From an uncultured Lachnospiraceae bacterium (GTDB taxonomy: Bacteria > Bacillota > Clostridia > Lachnospirales > Lachnospiraceae), in the NCBI GenBank assembly GCA_910587155.1, contig CAJULA010000012.1:28296-92295 (forward strand): a stretch of DNA of 64,000 bases, given 5' to 3'. The position numbers and the translations under genes are program-made. This document shows, piece by piece, positions 8,370-15,861 of this stretch; position 1 is the stretch's first letter, and every line of letters begins with the position of its first letter. The notes under the pieces were generated by a model. It ran no database searches. It saw only the letters and a list, made by a program, of their open reading frames with translations, and was not told the origin of the DNA.

Positions 8370-8984
8370 TTACTGTACTTTTTCAAAGTCGGAAGCGGGG
8401 TGCTTACAGATCGGACAGATAAAGTCTGCCGGGAGTTGTTCGCCCTCATAAGTATAGCCGCAGACTTTACAGCGCCATATGGTTTTTCCGGTGCCCGAGG
8501 ACGGCGCAGGCTTTGGTTTGATGGAAGACTGGTAATAGGCATAGGTAGCCGAAGGAATTTCCGATAATACATCCATATCGGTTACGGCGGCGAGAAAGAG
8601 TGTGTGGCTTCCCAAGTCTATGGACGTTTCCACCGTGGCACTGATATAACCGTTGGTGCCGGCAGTGATGTAATAAAGGCCATTGCCGCTGCGCCGGCAG
8701 TCTGAGAAGTCGGCAAATTTATCCACGGTGCGGCCGGATTGAAAACCGAAACGGCGGAAGAGATCAAAGCCGGCAGCTTCGCTGAGGATAGAAATATTGA
8801 AGGTTTTGCTTTTCAGAATCAGTTCCTGCGTAAAATTGGCTTTGTTTACGGCAATACTGATTCGATTTGGTTCAGAAGTGACTTGTCCGGCAGTATTGAT
8901 AATACAGCCGCTGTCTCTGCCCTCAAACGCAGAGGTAAGGACAAATAAGCCATAGGTAAGATTGTACATTGTTTTAGGATTCAT
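8370..8984 (-). CDS. High-molecular-weight rubredoxin (flavin reductase-rubredoxin fusion)
   Basis: 204 residues. Residues 1-150 form a flavin reductase-like FMN domain (start MNPKTMYNLTYGLFVLTSAF), and residues 165-204 a rubredoxin with both iron-binding pairs, CKVCGYTYEG and CPICKHPASDFE. In Moorella and related anaerobes such Hrb proteins pass electrons from NAD(P)H to flavodiiron proteins or rubrerythrins that reduce oxygen and peroxide. AAGGAG precedes the start. A perfect PerR-like palindrome lies in the promoter region 50 bases upstream, which fits peroxide induction. No flavodiiron partner is adjacent. Confidence 0.92.
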   Translation of the reverse strand: MNPKTMYNLTYGLFVLTSAFEGRDSGCIINTAGQVTSEPNRISIAVNKANFTQELILKSKTFNISILSEAAGFDLFRRFGFQSGRTVDKFADFSDCRRSGNGLYYITAGTNGYISATVETSIDLGSHTLFLAAVTDMDVLSEIPSATYAYYQSSIKPKPAPSSGTGKTIWRCKVCGYTYEGEQLPADFICPICKHPASDFEKVQ

Positions 8985-9034
8985 AAGCGTTCTCCTTGCT
9001 TTTCAATAGAATAGTTTCTTCCTGACATATAGTA

Positions 9035-9049
9035 TTAGAATGATTCTAA
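9035..9049. promoter_or_regulatory. PerR-type operator ahead of the rubredoxin fusion
   Basis: TTAGAATGATTCTAA is a perfect 7-1-7 palindrome, close to the Bacillus PerR box TTATAATNATTATAA. It lies in the likely promoter of the leftward rubredoxin-fusion gene and matches the box at 12626 in 14 of 15 positions. Confidence 0.75.
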
Positions 9050-9155
9050 TTTTAATACGTTTGTGGGAAATGTCAAGAGATGCAAAACCGATGGAGAAAT
9101 GTTTGCGATTTCGTATGGTAATCAGCAATATTGTGGAGAGAGGTGACAGAACAGT

Positions 9156-9440
9156 ATGATCCAGACATATGACTGGATATTTTATGCCAGGAATCATCCG
9201 GACTATCGAAGACAGATCGAGCAGGCAATCTCTGATACCAGGGATCGGGAATTGACTTTCAGGAAGACACATCGCATGAAATTTGACGGAAAAAGTCAGA
9301 CGATCATTGTGCAGCCCTACGCTGCAGACATTGCTCTGTCATGGAAGATTGTACCTGCGAGGCTGACATACAGAGCCGTCAGACTGATGCTGAACGACAA
9401 GTTTGAGGAGCTGCGGGAAGATGATATATGCCTGTTATAA
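9156..9440 (+). CDS. Small hypothetical protein
   Basis: 94 residues, family not recognised. It starts MIQTYDWIFYARNHPDYR after AGAGGTGAC at workable spacing and has no membrane segment. Composition is that of a small soluble protein with mixed charge and a C-terminus rich in charged residues. It is divergent from the rubredoxin gene and ends inside the next small reading frame. Both may be co-expressed with the MFS transporter downstream. Reality as a gene is likely but not proven. Confidence 0.55.
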   Translation: MIQTYDWIFYARNHPDYRRQIEQAISDTRDRELTFRKTHRMKFDGKSQTIIVQPYAADIALSWKIVPARLTYRAVRLMLNDKFEELREDDICLL

Positions 9441-9531
9441 TGACAATGACTTCTTTGCAGTGTCCGGTGTGGAAACGGAAGAAGTGTGGAAATTTGACCT
9501 GGGAGGATGGAAAGAATGCTGCAAGCTGTAA
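9421..9531 (+). CDS. Possible 36-residue overlapping protein
   Basis: ATG at 9421 opens a 36-codon frame reading MIYACYNDNDFFAVSGVETE and ending WKECCKL. It overlaps the 94-residue gene by 20 bases and the MFS gene start by 16 bases, in a different frame from each. GCGGGAAG lies just upstream. The composition is protein-like rather than random, and the layout suggests translational coupling. It could instead be the displaced end of the preceding gene after a frameshift. Family unknown. Confidence 0.35.
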   Translation: MIYACYNDNDFFAVSGVETEEVWKFDLGGWKECCKL

Positions 9532-10694
9532 AAACAAAATATGAGCATACGATCTATGCGGGTTATATCGGGTATATCACGCAGGCGATCGTGAATAATT
9601 TTGCGCCGCTTCTGTTTCTGACGTTTGGCAGGGATTATGGGCTGACGCTGGATCAGATCACGCTGATCACCACGGTGAATTTTCTCATACAGCTGTGTGT
9701 TGATCTGCTGTCTGCAAAGCTGATGGACAGGATCGGCTATCGCAGAGGAATTATCGGGGCACATTTGTTTGCGGCCGTTGGTCTGGCGGGTATGGCTTTT
9801 CTGCCGGATCTGGCGCCGAGTCCCTATATGGGACTGATGATATCGGTGGTACTGTATGCCATCGGGGGCGGTATTATTGAGGTGTTGATCAGTCCCATTA
9901 TCGAAGCCTGTCCCACGGAAAAAAAGGAAGCGGCCATGAGCCTGCTGCATTCCTTTTATTGTTGGGGCCATGTGTCGGTAGTATTGATTTCCACCGCTTT
10001 TTTCAGGCTGTGCGGTGTGCAGAACTGGAAAATCATGGCGTGCATCTGGGCACTGGTGCCGCTCTTCAATCTGTTTTATTTTTCTCTGGTGCCGCTGTAT
10101 CCCATTGCGGCGGATGCGGAGGAATTGTCTTTGGGCGGCCTGCTGGGGCAGAAGGTGTTCTGGCTGTTTATGGTAATCATGGTGTGCGCAGGAGCTTCCG
10201 AGCAGGCGATGAGCCAATGGGCGTCTGCCTTTGCGGAATCCGGGCTGCAGGTATCCAAGACAGTGGGCGATCTGGCCGGTCCCTGCGCTTTTGCCGTGCT
10301 GATGGGGACTTCCCGGGCATTGTATGCGAAATACAGCGAGAAATTGCCGCTGAAAAAATTTATGAAATTAAGTGCGGTGCTCTGTATTTTCTGTTATATT
10401 GTGGCTGCTTTTTCAGGACAGGCAGTGGTCGGTCTGCTGGGATGTGCTTTGTGCGGGTTTTCGGTGGGGATTTTCTGGCCGGGAACGTTCAGTGTGGCAG
10501 CGGGACGTCTGCCGGGCGGCGGAACGGCTATGTATGCGCTGATGGCGCTGGCCGGAGATGTGGGTTGTTCCTTTGGACCGACTGTGGTGGGGCTGACCGC
10601 CAGTGCTTTCGGCGGTAATCTGAAAAGCGGGCTGACGATGGCAATGGTTTTTCCGATTCTGATTTTGCTGGGGATCTGTATGCTGAAAGAGTAA
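9516..10694 (+). CDS. MFS transporter
   Basis: 392 residues with about twelve hydrophobic segments and the major-facilitator loop between segments 2 and 3 (KLMDRIGYRRGIIGAHL), plus IIEACPTEKKEAAMSLLHSF after segment 4. The family resembles the sugar and drug/H+ symporter branch; the substrate cannot be told. I chose ATG 9516 over 9507 because GGGAGG ends one base before 9507 but nine bases before 9516. It may be co-transcribed with the two small frames upstream. A strong hairpin follows four bases after the stop. Confidence 0.85.
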   Translation: MLQAVKTKYEHTIYAGYIGYITQAIVNNFAPLLFLTFGRDYGLTLDQITLITTVNFLIQLCVDLLSAKLMDRIGYRRGIIGAHLFAAVGLAGMAFLPDLAPSPYMGLMISVVLYAIGGGIIEVLISPIIEACPTEKKEAAMSLLHSFYCWGHVSVVLISTAFFRLCGVQNWKIMACIWALVPLFNLFYFSLVPLYPIAADAEELSLGGLLGQKVFWLFMVIMVCAGASEQAMSQWASAFAESGLQVSKTVGDLAGPCAFAVLMGTSRALYAKYSEKLPLKKFMKLSAVLCIFCYIVAAFSGQAVVGLLGCALCGFSVGIFWPGTFSVAAGRLPGGGTAMYALMALAGDVGCSFGPTVVGLTASAFGGNLKSGLTMAMVFPILILLGICMLKE

Positions 10695-10697
10695 AAG

Positions 10698-10736
10698 GAG
10701 ATGCCTGCTCTGGCCATGGGCCGGAGCAGGCATCTC
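10698..10736. terminator. Bidirectional terminator hairpin
   Basis: GAGATGCCTGCTC pairs perfectly with GAGCAGGCATCTC (13 bp). On the reverse strand the stem is followed by CCTTTTAC, so it best serves the leftward chemoreceptor operon. Confidence 0.7.
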
Positions 10737-10779
10737 TTCGTCAACGAGGAAACAAACGCCTGATGAGAGAAGCGGGTGT

Positions 10780-12213
10780 TTATTCAAAAACCCGGATCTG
10801 TGCATTTGTCAGAGTGTTGATGAGGTGGATCAGTGTTTCAAAATCAGAGATCAGTTCTTTGGAGCAGGTGTTTGCTTTTTCATATATTGTATGACATTTT
10901 TCCAGGTGCCCTTCGCGGATGGCGGAAATCATTTCTGTACCGCAGGAATGGAAGGCCTGATGCTTGCTGTCAATGCCATTCCAGATCTCCAGTACTTTTG
11001 GATTTACGGGTTTAAAAGCATGGTAAAAATGACCGAGGCCGCATTTTGTGCAGTCTGTCTGTAATATTTCCACTTTTCCGCTCTGTGCCATATTCTTTAA
11101 CGTGCGCAGCCAGTTTTGGTGTGCGTCGATTGCGATATTGAGGCAGTTTAAGAGTATCTGATTGTCCGGCATATAAAAAGGATCTTTCGCCATCCCGCCC
11201 ATAATTTTGGCAGATTCGTCCAGTTGCTTTTCTATGTTTTTAGAAGGTAAGACAAGTTCTGCCACGGAATGGCTGGAATCTGCCAGGGAATCGGCATTTT
11301 CCGTCAGGTTTTGGCATTGCTCATTCACGTATTGCATCTGGTGGTTTAATTCGTTCATGGAACTGCTGATTTCTTCACTGACAGCCGCCAGCGAAGTCAC
11401 GGAGTCTGCGATATGATCCATGCCTTTGCGGTTGTTTCTGGTAATCTCCCATGCCTTTTGTATTTCTTCATCAATATGTTCCAGTTCGCTCACAGTTGTA
11501 TCCACGCTGGCCGAGCTTTTGCGGGAGGCGGTCTGGATGCTGTTGACAAAGGTGCCCATACGTCCTGTCAGCGCCTTTGTTTCATCCGCAAGTTCCCGGA
11601 TTTCCTCTGCGACAACGGCGAATCCGCGTCCGGCTTCTCCTGCGCGCGCCGCTTCTATGGATGCGTTCAGTGCCAGAAGATTGGTCTGGGCAGATATGGA
11701 ATTAATTGCCGCAATCGCATCATTCATATTCTGGATGATATCGAGCAGTCCATAGATATCAGCTTTCATCTCTCTGGCGGTGGAAATCACATCAGCCGAC
11801 AGTTCGGTGATGGAAGTGAATTCTGATTCACAGTGACGGATATCTTCCATGATTTTTCCGGATTCATCGGATACTTCGATGATCGTGGAAGTCAGGTTTT
11901 CGTGTGTTTTTGCAATATCTGTCGTAATGCCGACAGTGGCCTGGGATGATTTTCCTATCGTTTGCACGGCCGCTGAAATTGAGGTGCTGATCTGCTCAAT
12001 TGCCTCCACATTGGCTTCCAGTGTCAGATCCGTGGAACTCATTTGCATGACGGCATCCATGGTTTTGGTAACTGTTTGCTCGAATTCTTTTCGTCCATTT
12101 AGCAATCGGCGGTGGATATTGTTGAGTTCTCCGCCAGATGACTCATAGTCCATAGGTCGAAGTTCTGAAATGGCCTGGATGGCGTTGTCAAAATACTTTT
12201 TTCTGATCTTCAT
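10780..12213 (-). CDS. Soluble chemoreceptor with C-terminal CZB zinc-binding domain
   Basis: 477 residues, no transmembrane segment. Residues roughly 60-340 are helical with a complete MCP signalling tip (QTNLLALNASIEAARAG, then FAVVAEEIRELADETK). Residues 355-455 are a CZB domain: H365 (AHQNWL), C391 in TKCGLGHFY, and H418/H422 (KHQAFHSC) are the expected zinc ligands. CZB receptors sense zinc or the oxidant hypochlorous acid through the zinc-bound cysteine. The start ATG overlaps the perR stop by four bases (ATGA), so the two are one operon under the PerR-like box. This implies oxidant- or metal-directed chemotaxis; the link is inference from domain and operon. Confidence 0.93.
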   Translation of the reverse strand: MKIRKKYFDNAIQAISELRPMDYESSGGELNNIHRRLLNGRKEFEQTVTKTMDAVMQMSSTDLTLEANVEAIEQISTSISAAVQTIGKSSQATVGITTDIAKTHENLTSTIIEVSDESGKIMEDIRHCESEFTSITELSADVISTAREMKADIYGLLDIIQNMNDAIAAINSISAQTNLLALNASIEAARAGEAGRGFAVVAEEIRELADETKALTGRMGTFVNSIQTASRKSSASVDTTVSELEHIDEEIQKAWEITRNNRKGMDHIADSVTSLAAVSEEISSSMNELNHQMQYVNEQCQNLTENADSLADSSHSVAELVLPSKNIEKQLDESAKIMGGMAKDPFYMPDNQILLNCLNIAIDAHQNWLRTLKNMAQSGKVEILQTDCTKCGLGHFYHAFKPVNPKVLEIWNGIDSKHQAFHSCGTEMISAIREGHLEKCHTIYEKANTCSKELISDFETLIHLINTLTNAQIRVFE

Positions 12214-12590
12214 GATTCTTCACCTTCATTTTCTTTTTTGGAACATTCATCGCAGATATAACTGATTTTCAGATCATAGGAAAGCATGGGGATACCTAAC
12301 TGGCTTTGCAGTTTTTCTGTCAGATCTTCGAGCAGGATATCCGACAGCTTTCCGCATTTCCGGCAGATAAGATGATCATGCCGGACAATCTTGTCATAGC
12401 GGTCGGGGTATCCTTCCACGGAAAGTTTCCGGATCAGTCCCTCTTTATACAAATACGACAGATTGTTATAAACGGTAGCCAATACGACAGTCTTATTTTT
12501 TTCTTTTAACTGCAGGTAAATCTGCTCCGCTGTCAAATGCGAATCGGAGTCATTGATGATATCTAAAATAGATCTGGCATTTTTTGTCAT
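12210..12590 (-). CDS. perR: Fur-family regulator, PerR type
   Basis: 126 residues, slightly short for PerR (about 140) because the N-terminal arm is reduced. The winged-helix recognition segment ATVYNNLSYLYKEGLI, the metal segment DKIVRHDHLICRKCGK and the second structural-zinc pair CDEC are present, giving the Cys4 zinc site of PerR and Fur. PerR represses peroxide-defence genes until its histidine ligands are oxidised. The 7-1-7 box overlapping its promoter suggests autoregulation, and the same box lies before the rubredoxin fusion. PerR rather than Fur or Zur is inferred from these targets. Confidence 0.85.
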   Translation of the reverse strand: MTKNARSILDIINDSDSHLTAEQIYLQLKEKNKTVVLATVYNNLSYLYKEGLIRKLSVEGYPDRYDKIVRHDHLICRKCGKLSDILLEDLTEKLQSQLGIPMLSYDLKISYICDECSKKENEGEES

Positions 12591-12625
12591 GATTCCCTTT
12601 CTTTATCAAAATGAAATGGCAATAT

Positions 12626-12640
12626 TTAGAATTATTCTAA
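12626..12640. promoter_or_regulatory. PerR-type operator ahead of perR
   Basis: TTAGAATTATTCTAA is a perfect 7-1-7 palindrome directly downstream of the perR -10, placed to block transcription initiation. Confidence 0.78.
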
Positions 12641-12667
12641 TTCTAACATTTTTGCGCAGATTGTCAA
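12640..12667 (-). promoter_or_regulatory. Promoter of the perR-chemoreceptor operon
   Basis: Reverse strand: -35 TTGACA (12662-12667), 16 bases, -10 TAGAAT (12640-12645). The PerR-like box begins at the last base of the -10. Confidence 0.65.
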
Positions 12668-12804
12668 GAAATGATTTTCGCCAGCAGTCCTGCCAGGAGA
12701 GCGGAAAATTGTTGTGGTGTGTAATCTCCGGTTCGCGGCAGGCCTTTTTCTACGATGGAAGATTCCTTACTTAATACAATCCGCTGTTCATTGCCTTGTC
12801 ATCG

Positions 12805-12890
12805 TTATCCCTTTACTGCACCGCCGGAGAGGAGTGATACAAACTGGGGCACCGCGATGGTGGCGATAAAGGGGGTACGCCATCATTTGG
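12805..12890 (-). pseudogene. Possible remnant of an ABC sugar-permease C-terminus
   Basis: One reverse frame reads PFIATIAVPQFVSLLSGGAVKG and then stop; the terminal GGAVKG resembles the ending of MalG-type carbohydrate permeases. An in-frame stop lies just upstream and the rest of the gene is gone. The 556-base gap 12591-13145 otherwise holds the perR promoter, a second short open stretch (12664-12790, reverse) of unknown origin, and the CIRCE promoter. Confidence 0.3.
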
Positions 12891-13045
12891 GCACTTTTGT
12901 TTTTGTCTGTTTAAGAGCAGAGATAATAAAATGCCGCCTACATATGTCAAAAAGAGAGGAAATGCAATAGAAAATGCATAGGTTCTTTTCGCGTGGGAAC
13001 AATGAAAAGGAATACAAACGGTCTTCACAAAATTTTCACATAATT

Positions 13046-13072
13046 TTAGCACTCACCTGTTGACAGTGCTAA
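13046..13072. promoter_or_regulatory. CIRCE element (HrcA operator)
   Basis: TTAGCACTC, nine bases, CAGTGCTAA. The CIRCE consensus is TTAGCACTC-N9-GAGTGCTAA, so there is a single mismatch. It overlaps the -35 of the Hsp20 promoter, as expected for HrcA repression of heat-shock genes. Confidence 0.85.
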
Positions 13073-13088
13073 TAATATATGATATAGT
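13060..13088 (+). promoter_or_regulatory. Sigma-A promoter of hsp20
   Basis: -35 TTGACA (13060-13065), 17 bases, -10 TATAGT (13083-13088). The -35 lies inside CIRCE. Confidence 0.8.
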
Positions 13089-13145
13089 TCATATAGAACA
13101 AAGATAACAAATAAAACAAGCAAACAAAAAAAGGAGAGATGATAT

Positions 13146-13577
13146 ATGTTGATGCCGAGTATTTTCAGAGAGAACTTATTGGATGATTTCTTCGGATATC
13201 CATTCCGCGGACAGAGTTATGATTCCGGTATGAATGAGATGATGAAGACCGACGTCAGGGACATGGGGGATACCTATGAGATGAGCATGAGCCTGCCGGG
13301 TGTAAAGAAGGAGGATATCAGAGCCGAGATAAAGGATGGCTATCTGACCGTCAGTGCTTCTTCCAACACGGAAAAGGATGAGAAGGATGGTCAGGGCAAA
13401 TACATCCGCCGGGAACGGTATCTGGGCTCCTGCAGCAGGAGCTTCTATGTAGGCAGAGAAGTGACGCAGGAGGATATCAAAGCAAAATTTACGGATGGTA
13501 TTCTGACACTGGTAATTCCCAGAAAAGAGGCTGCGCCTGCGGTGGAAGAGAATAAATATATCGCCATCGAGGGCTGA
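13146..13577 (+). CDS. Small heat-shock protein, Hsp20/alpha-crystallin family
   Basis: 143 residues. An ATP-independent holdase that binds unfolding proteins in the cytoplasm. The alpha-crystallin domain spans about residues 33-135, with SMSLPGVKKEDIRAEIKDG near its start and the conserved FTDGILTLVIPRKE at its end; IAIEG at the C-terminus is an IxI-like tail. AGGAGAGATGATAT precedes the ATG. The CIRCE element shows HrcA control, which is less usual for hsp20 than for groESL and dnaK. A strong terminator follows. Confidence 0.95.
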   Translation: MLMPSIFRENLLDDFFGYPFRGQSYDSGMNEMMKTDVRDMGDTYEMSMSLPGVKKEDIRAEIKDGYLTVSASSNTEKDEKDGQGKYIRRERYLGSCSRSFYVGREVTQEDIKAKFTDGILTLVIPRKEAAPAVEENKYIAIEG

Positions 13578-13600
13578 TCGCCAGGCCAGGAAGAAGATGA

Positions 13601-13640
13601 GAGGCAAAAGCTTTACAGACAGGGGCTTTTGCCTCTGTTT
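13601..13640 (+). terminator. Terminator of hsp20
   Basis: GAGGCAAAAGC pairs with GCTTTTGCCTC, followed by TGTTTTGC. Confidence 0.75.
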
Positions 13641-13688
13641 TGCTGTGCTGACCGTCTTGTATCAATACGGCAGACTGCGTATAATACT

Positions 13689-13719
13689 AAGGAAGTGCTG
13701 ATTAAATCAGCACTTCCTT
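13689..13719. repeat. Perfect 15-bp palindrome with dispersed core
   Basis: AAGGAAGTGCTGATT, one base, then its exact complement. The half ATCAGCACTTCC recurs as ATCAGCGCTTCC at 20752-20763 and within the hairpin at 41701-41756, suggesting a small dispersed palindromic repeat. Confidence 0.6.
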
Positions 13720-13823
13720 GGAGCCTCCGGCGGATGCGCACGGATTTGCAAAGGAAAATGCTGCTTCGCAGCGCAAATCCGGCGCGGGAAAGTAACGGGA
13801 AGGCGCGCGGAAGGGAGAAAAAG

Positions 13824-15122
13824 ATGGAGAGAGACTACGAAAAGACAGCAAAAGAGATGATGGCATTTATTGAAAAAAGCCCCTGTAGTTTTCATGTGAT
13901 TGCCAACATAAAAAAAATGCTGGAAGAGCAGGGTTTTATTGAATTAAGGGAAAACGATGTCTGGAGGCCGGTATCTGGAAAGAATTATTATATTATCCGG
14001 GGAGGGGCTTCCCTGATTGCTTTCCGGATTCCTGACGGAAACAAAATCAAAGGATTTCATGGCACGGCTGCCCATAGTGATTCTCCGGCGTTTAAAATAA
14101 AGGAAAATCCGGAAATCGGTGTGGAAAAGCACTATGTTACCCTTAATACGGAAAAATATGGCGGGATGATCCTGGGCTCCTGGCTGGACCGCCCGCTGTC
14201 GGTTGCCGGCAGGGTCGTGCTGGAAGGCGCGCAGGGACTGGAGACGAGACTTGTCAATATCGACCGCGATCTGCTGGTGATCCCCGGAGTGGCGATTCAT
14301 ATGAATCGGGATATCAATAAAGGGGTGGCGTATGATCCGCAGAAGGACATGCTTCCTCTGTATGGGGAAGGCGGCTCCGACTGCGTCGGCTGGCTGCTCT
14401 CTGAGATTGCGGAGCAGGTTGGGGCAGAGCCGGAAAAAATTCTTGGCCATGATCTGTTTTTATATGTACGGGAGCAGGGGCGGATATTTGGGCGGAAAGG
14501 TGAATTTATCCTTTCTCCCAGACTGGATGACCTGCAGTGTGTCTATGCCTGCATCAAGGCTTTTGGAGAGAATGTTTCCCCCGGATACATCAATTTCTGC
14601 GCTGTCTTTGACCATGAAGAGGTGGGCAGCAGGAGCGGGCGGGGCGCGGATTCCACCTTTCTGGAAGATACCCTCTACCGCCTCTGCAGCGGACTGGGGC
14701 TGGAACGGACGGAATATTTGCGGATGCTTGCGGACAGCTTTCTGATTTCCACCGACAATGCCCACGCGATGCATCCTGACCATCCTGAGAAATCAGATCC
14801 TACCAACCGGCCCTGTTTAAACGCAGGTATTGTGATCAAATATCATGGCGGCCAGAAATATACGACGGATGCCTGCTCGGCGGCACGGATGAAACGTCTC
14901 TGCCGTATGGCGGATGTACCTTTCCAGACCTTTGCCAACCGTTCCGATCTGGCGGGCGGCTCCACCCTGGGCAATCTGTCTGCCGCCCGTGTTCCGATGG
15001 AATCCGTGGATATCGGTCTGCCGCAGCTTTCGATGCATTCGGCGGTAGAGACGGCAGGAGTTCGGGACACCTGGTATCTGGAAAGTGTGCTGGGATGCTT
15101 TTTTGGCGGGCAGAGTGGCTGA
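13824..15122 (+). CDS. M18 family aminopeptidase
   Basis: 432 residues, the normal length for M18 aspartyl aminopeptidases (cytosolic di-zinc enzymes removing N-terminal acidic residues). Metal and catalytic segments are visible: TAAHSDSPAFKIKENP, LSPRLDDLQCV, FDHEEVGSRSGRGADS, STDNAHAMHPDHPEK and the C-terminal LPQLSMHSAVE. I chose ATG 13824 because GGAAGGGAG precedes it; the frame stays open upstream to 13629 but without family similarity, across the palindrome at 13689. Exact substrate preference is not decidable. Confidence 0.93.
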   Translation: MERDYEKTAKEMMAFIEKSPCSFHVIANIKKMLEEQGFIELRENDVWRPVSGKNYYIIRGGASLIAFRIPDGNKIKGFHGTAAHSDSPAFKIKENPEIGVEKHYVTLNTEKYGGMILGSWLDRPLSVAGRVVLEGAQGLETRLVNIDRDLLVIPGVAIHMNRDINKGVAYDPQKDMLPLYGEGGSDCVGWLLSEIAEQVGAEPEKILGHDLFLYVREQGRIFGRKGEFILSPRLDDLQCVYACIKAFGENVSPGYINFCAVFDHEEVGSRSGRGADSTFLEDTLYRLCSGLGLERTEYLRMLADSFLISTDNAHAMHPDHPEKSDPTNRPCLNAGIVIKYHGGQKYTTDACSAARMKRLCRMADVPFQTFANRSDLAGGSTLGNLSAARVPMESVDIGLPQLSMHSAVETAGVRDTWYLESVLGCFFGGQSG

Positions 15123-15145
15123 TCTGTTATGACATGTTTAACGGA

Positions 15146-15325
15146 TTATGGATTGCCTGACTGACCGCTACGGAATCTGGCAGGGGTAGTACCGGTCTGT
15201 TTTTTAAATACGGTAATAAAATAATTATAGTCCTGAAATCCGCACTGTCCTGCGTTGCATCCAGGAGATAAACCGGAGGTATGTTTTGCTCTTTGCGAGG
15301 GTGATGAAGCGGAGGCAGTTTATGC
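15146..15325 (-). pseudogene. AraC-family regulator remnant (C-terminal helix-turn-helix)
   Basis: The reverse strand encodes CGFQDYNYFITVFKKQTG, then TTPARFRSG and a stop, which is the conserved second helix-turn-helix end of AraC/XylS regulators. The preceding helix (INCLRFITLAKSKTYL) is readable only after a frameshift, and nothing upstream continues. A broken gene remnant. Confidence 0.65.
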
Positions 15326-15373
15326 ATATTGTAATCTGCACAGCCTTTGGAAAGCGTAGTTGGATAAAAAAAT

Positions 15374-15502
15374 ATGAAGTTGATATTTACTGAGCAAAAG
15401 AATTTCACTGAGCAGCAGGTTCAGGATTTATTCCTGTCCGCACAATTGTTAAAGGTGGCGGAGCGGCTGGCCGGGCAAATTTCGGCGGAAGCCCGATGGT
15501 AG
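15374..15502 (+). pseudogene. Truncated N-terminal fragment, possibly GNAT acetyltransferase
   Basis: ATG opens 42 codons beginning MKLIFTEQKNFTEQQVQDLF, which resembles the start of small GNAT acetyltransferases of Clostridia (NFT-x-EQVQ-x-LF-x-S). The expected continuation is missing; after residue 24 it enters unrelated sequence and stops at 15502. Probable deletion junction. Confidence 0.4.
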
Positions 15503-15618
15503 AGTGCGGGAAAAACATACAGACCCTGGCGCCGGGTGCGAAAGTAGCCACCGGGAAAAGGTTTGGGGCAGATACGTCAGGAAAAGCGCTTGGCGATTGG
15601 GCATCGGAGTGGATATAG
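15442..15618 (+). pseudogene. Orphan 3' end, possibly a flavodoxin-type protein
   Basis: An open stretch ends with TLAPGAKVATGKRFGADTSG and DWASEWI before a stop. It resembles the last strand and helix of clostridial flavodoxins (LAPGA-x-x-x-x-GKRF). No start or upstream body is present. It overlaps the GNAT-like fragment in another frame, so both are likely debris of rearrangement. Family call is weak. Confidence 0.35.
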
Positions 15619-15662
15619 AAAGATGAGAGGCAATAGCTTTGCAGAGCCTCAGTAATATGGTT

Positions 15663-15708
15663 ATCAAAAAAGCAACCTAACTTTGGTCGGTGCGGTTGCT
15701 TTTTTGAT
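15663..15708. terminator. Intrinsic terminator in the remnant region
   Basis: ATCAAAAAAGCAACC pairs with GGTTGCTTTTTTGAT (15 bp) around a 16-base loop. It isolates the aldolase operon from upstream transcription. Confidence 0.7.
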
Positions 15709-15861
15709 GTCTTTTCGAACGATTTCAAAGAAATAAAAACGAAAATCTATATCCCTTCCCGCGGATATCTGTTACTATAGAAAATAAGAAGATAGCCGCA
15801 CTGTGCATGGAACGAAAAGCGGAGAGAAGCTGTGGAACTTAAAATAAGGAGGATGTTATCT

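Noticed and set aside
15405..15728. 107-codon reverse open frame in the remnant region
   Set aside because: It runs through a terminator stem and opposite the fragment ends; composition is Pro/Ser shadow type.
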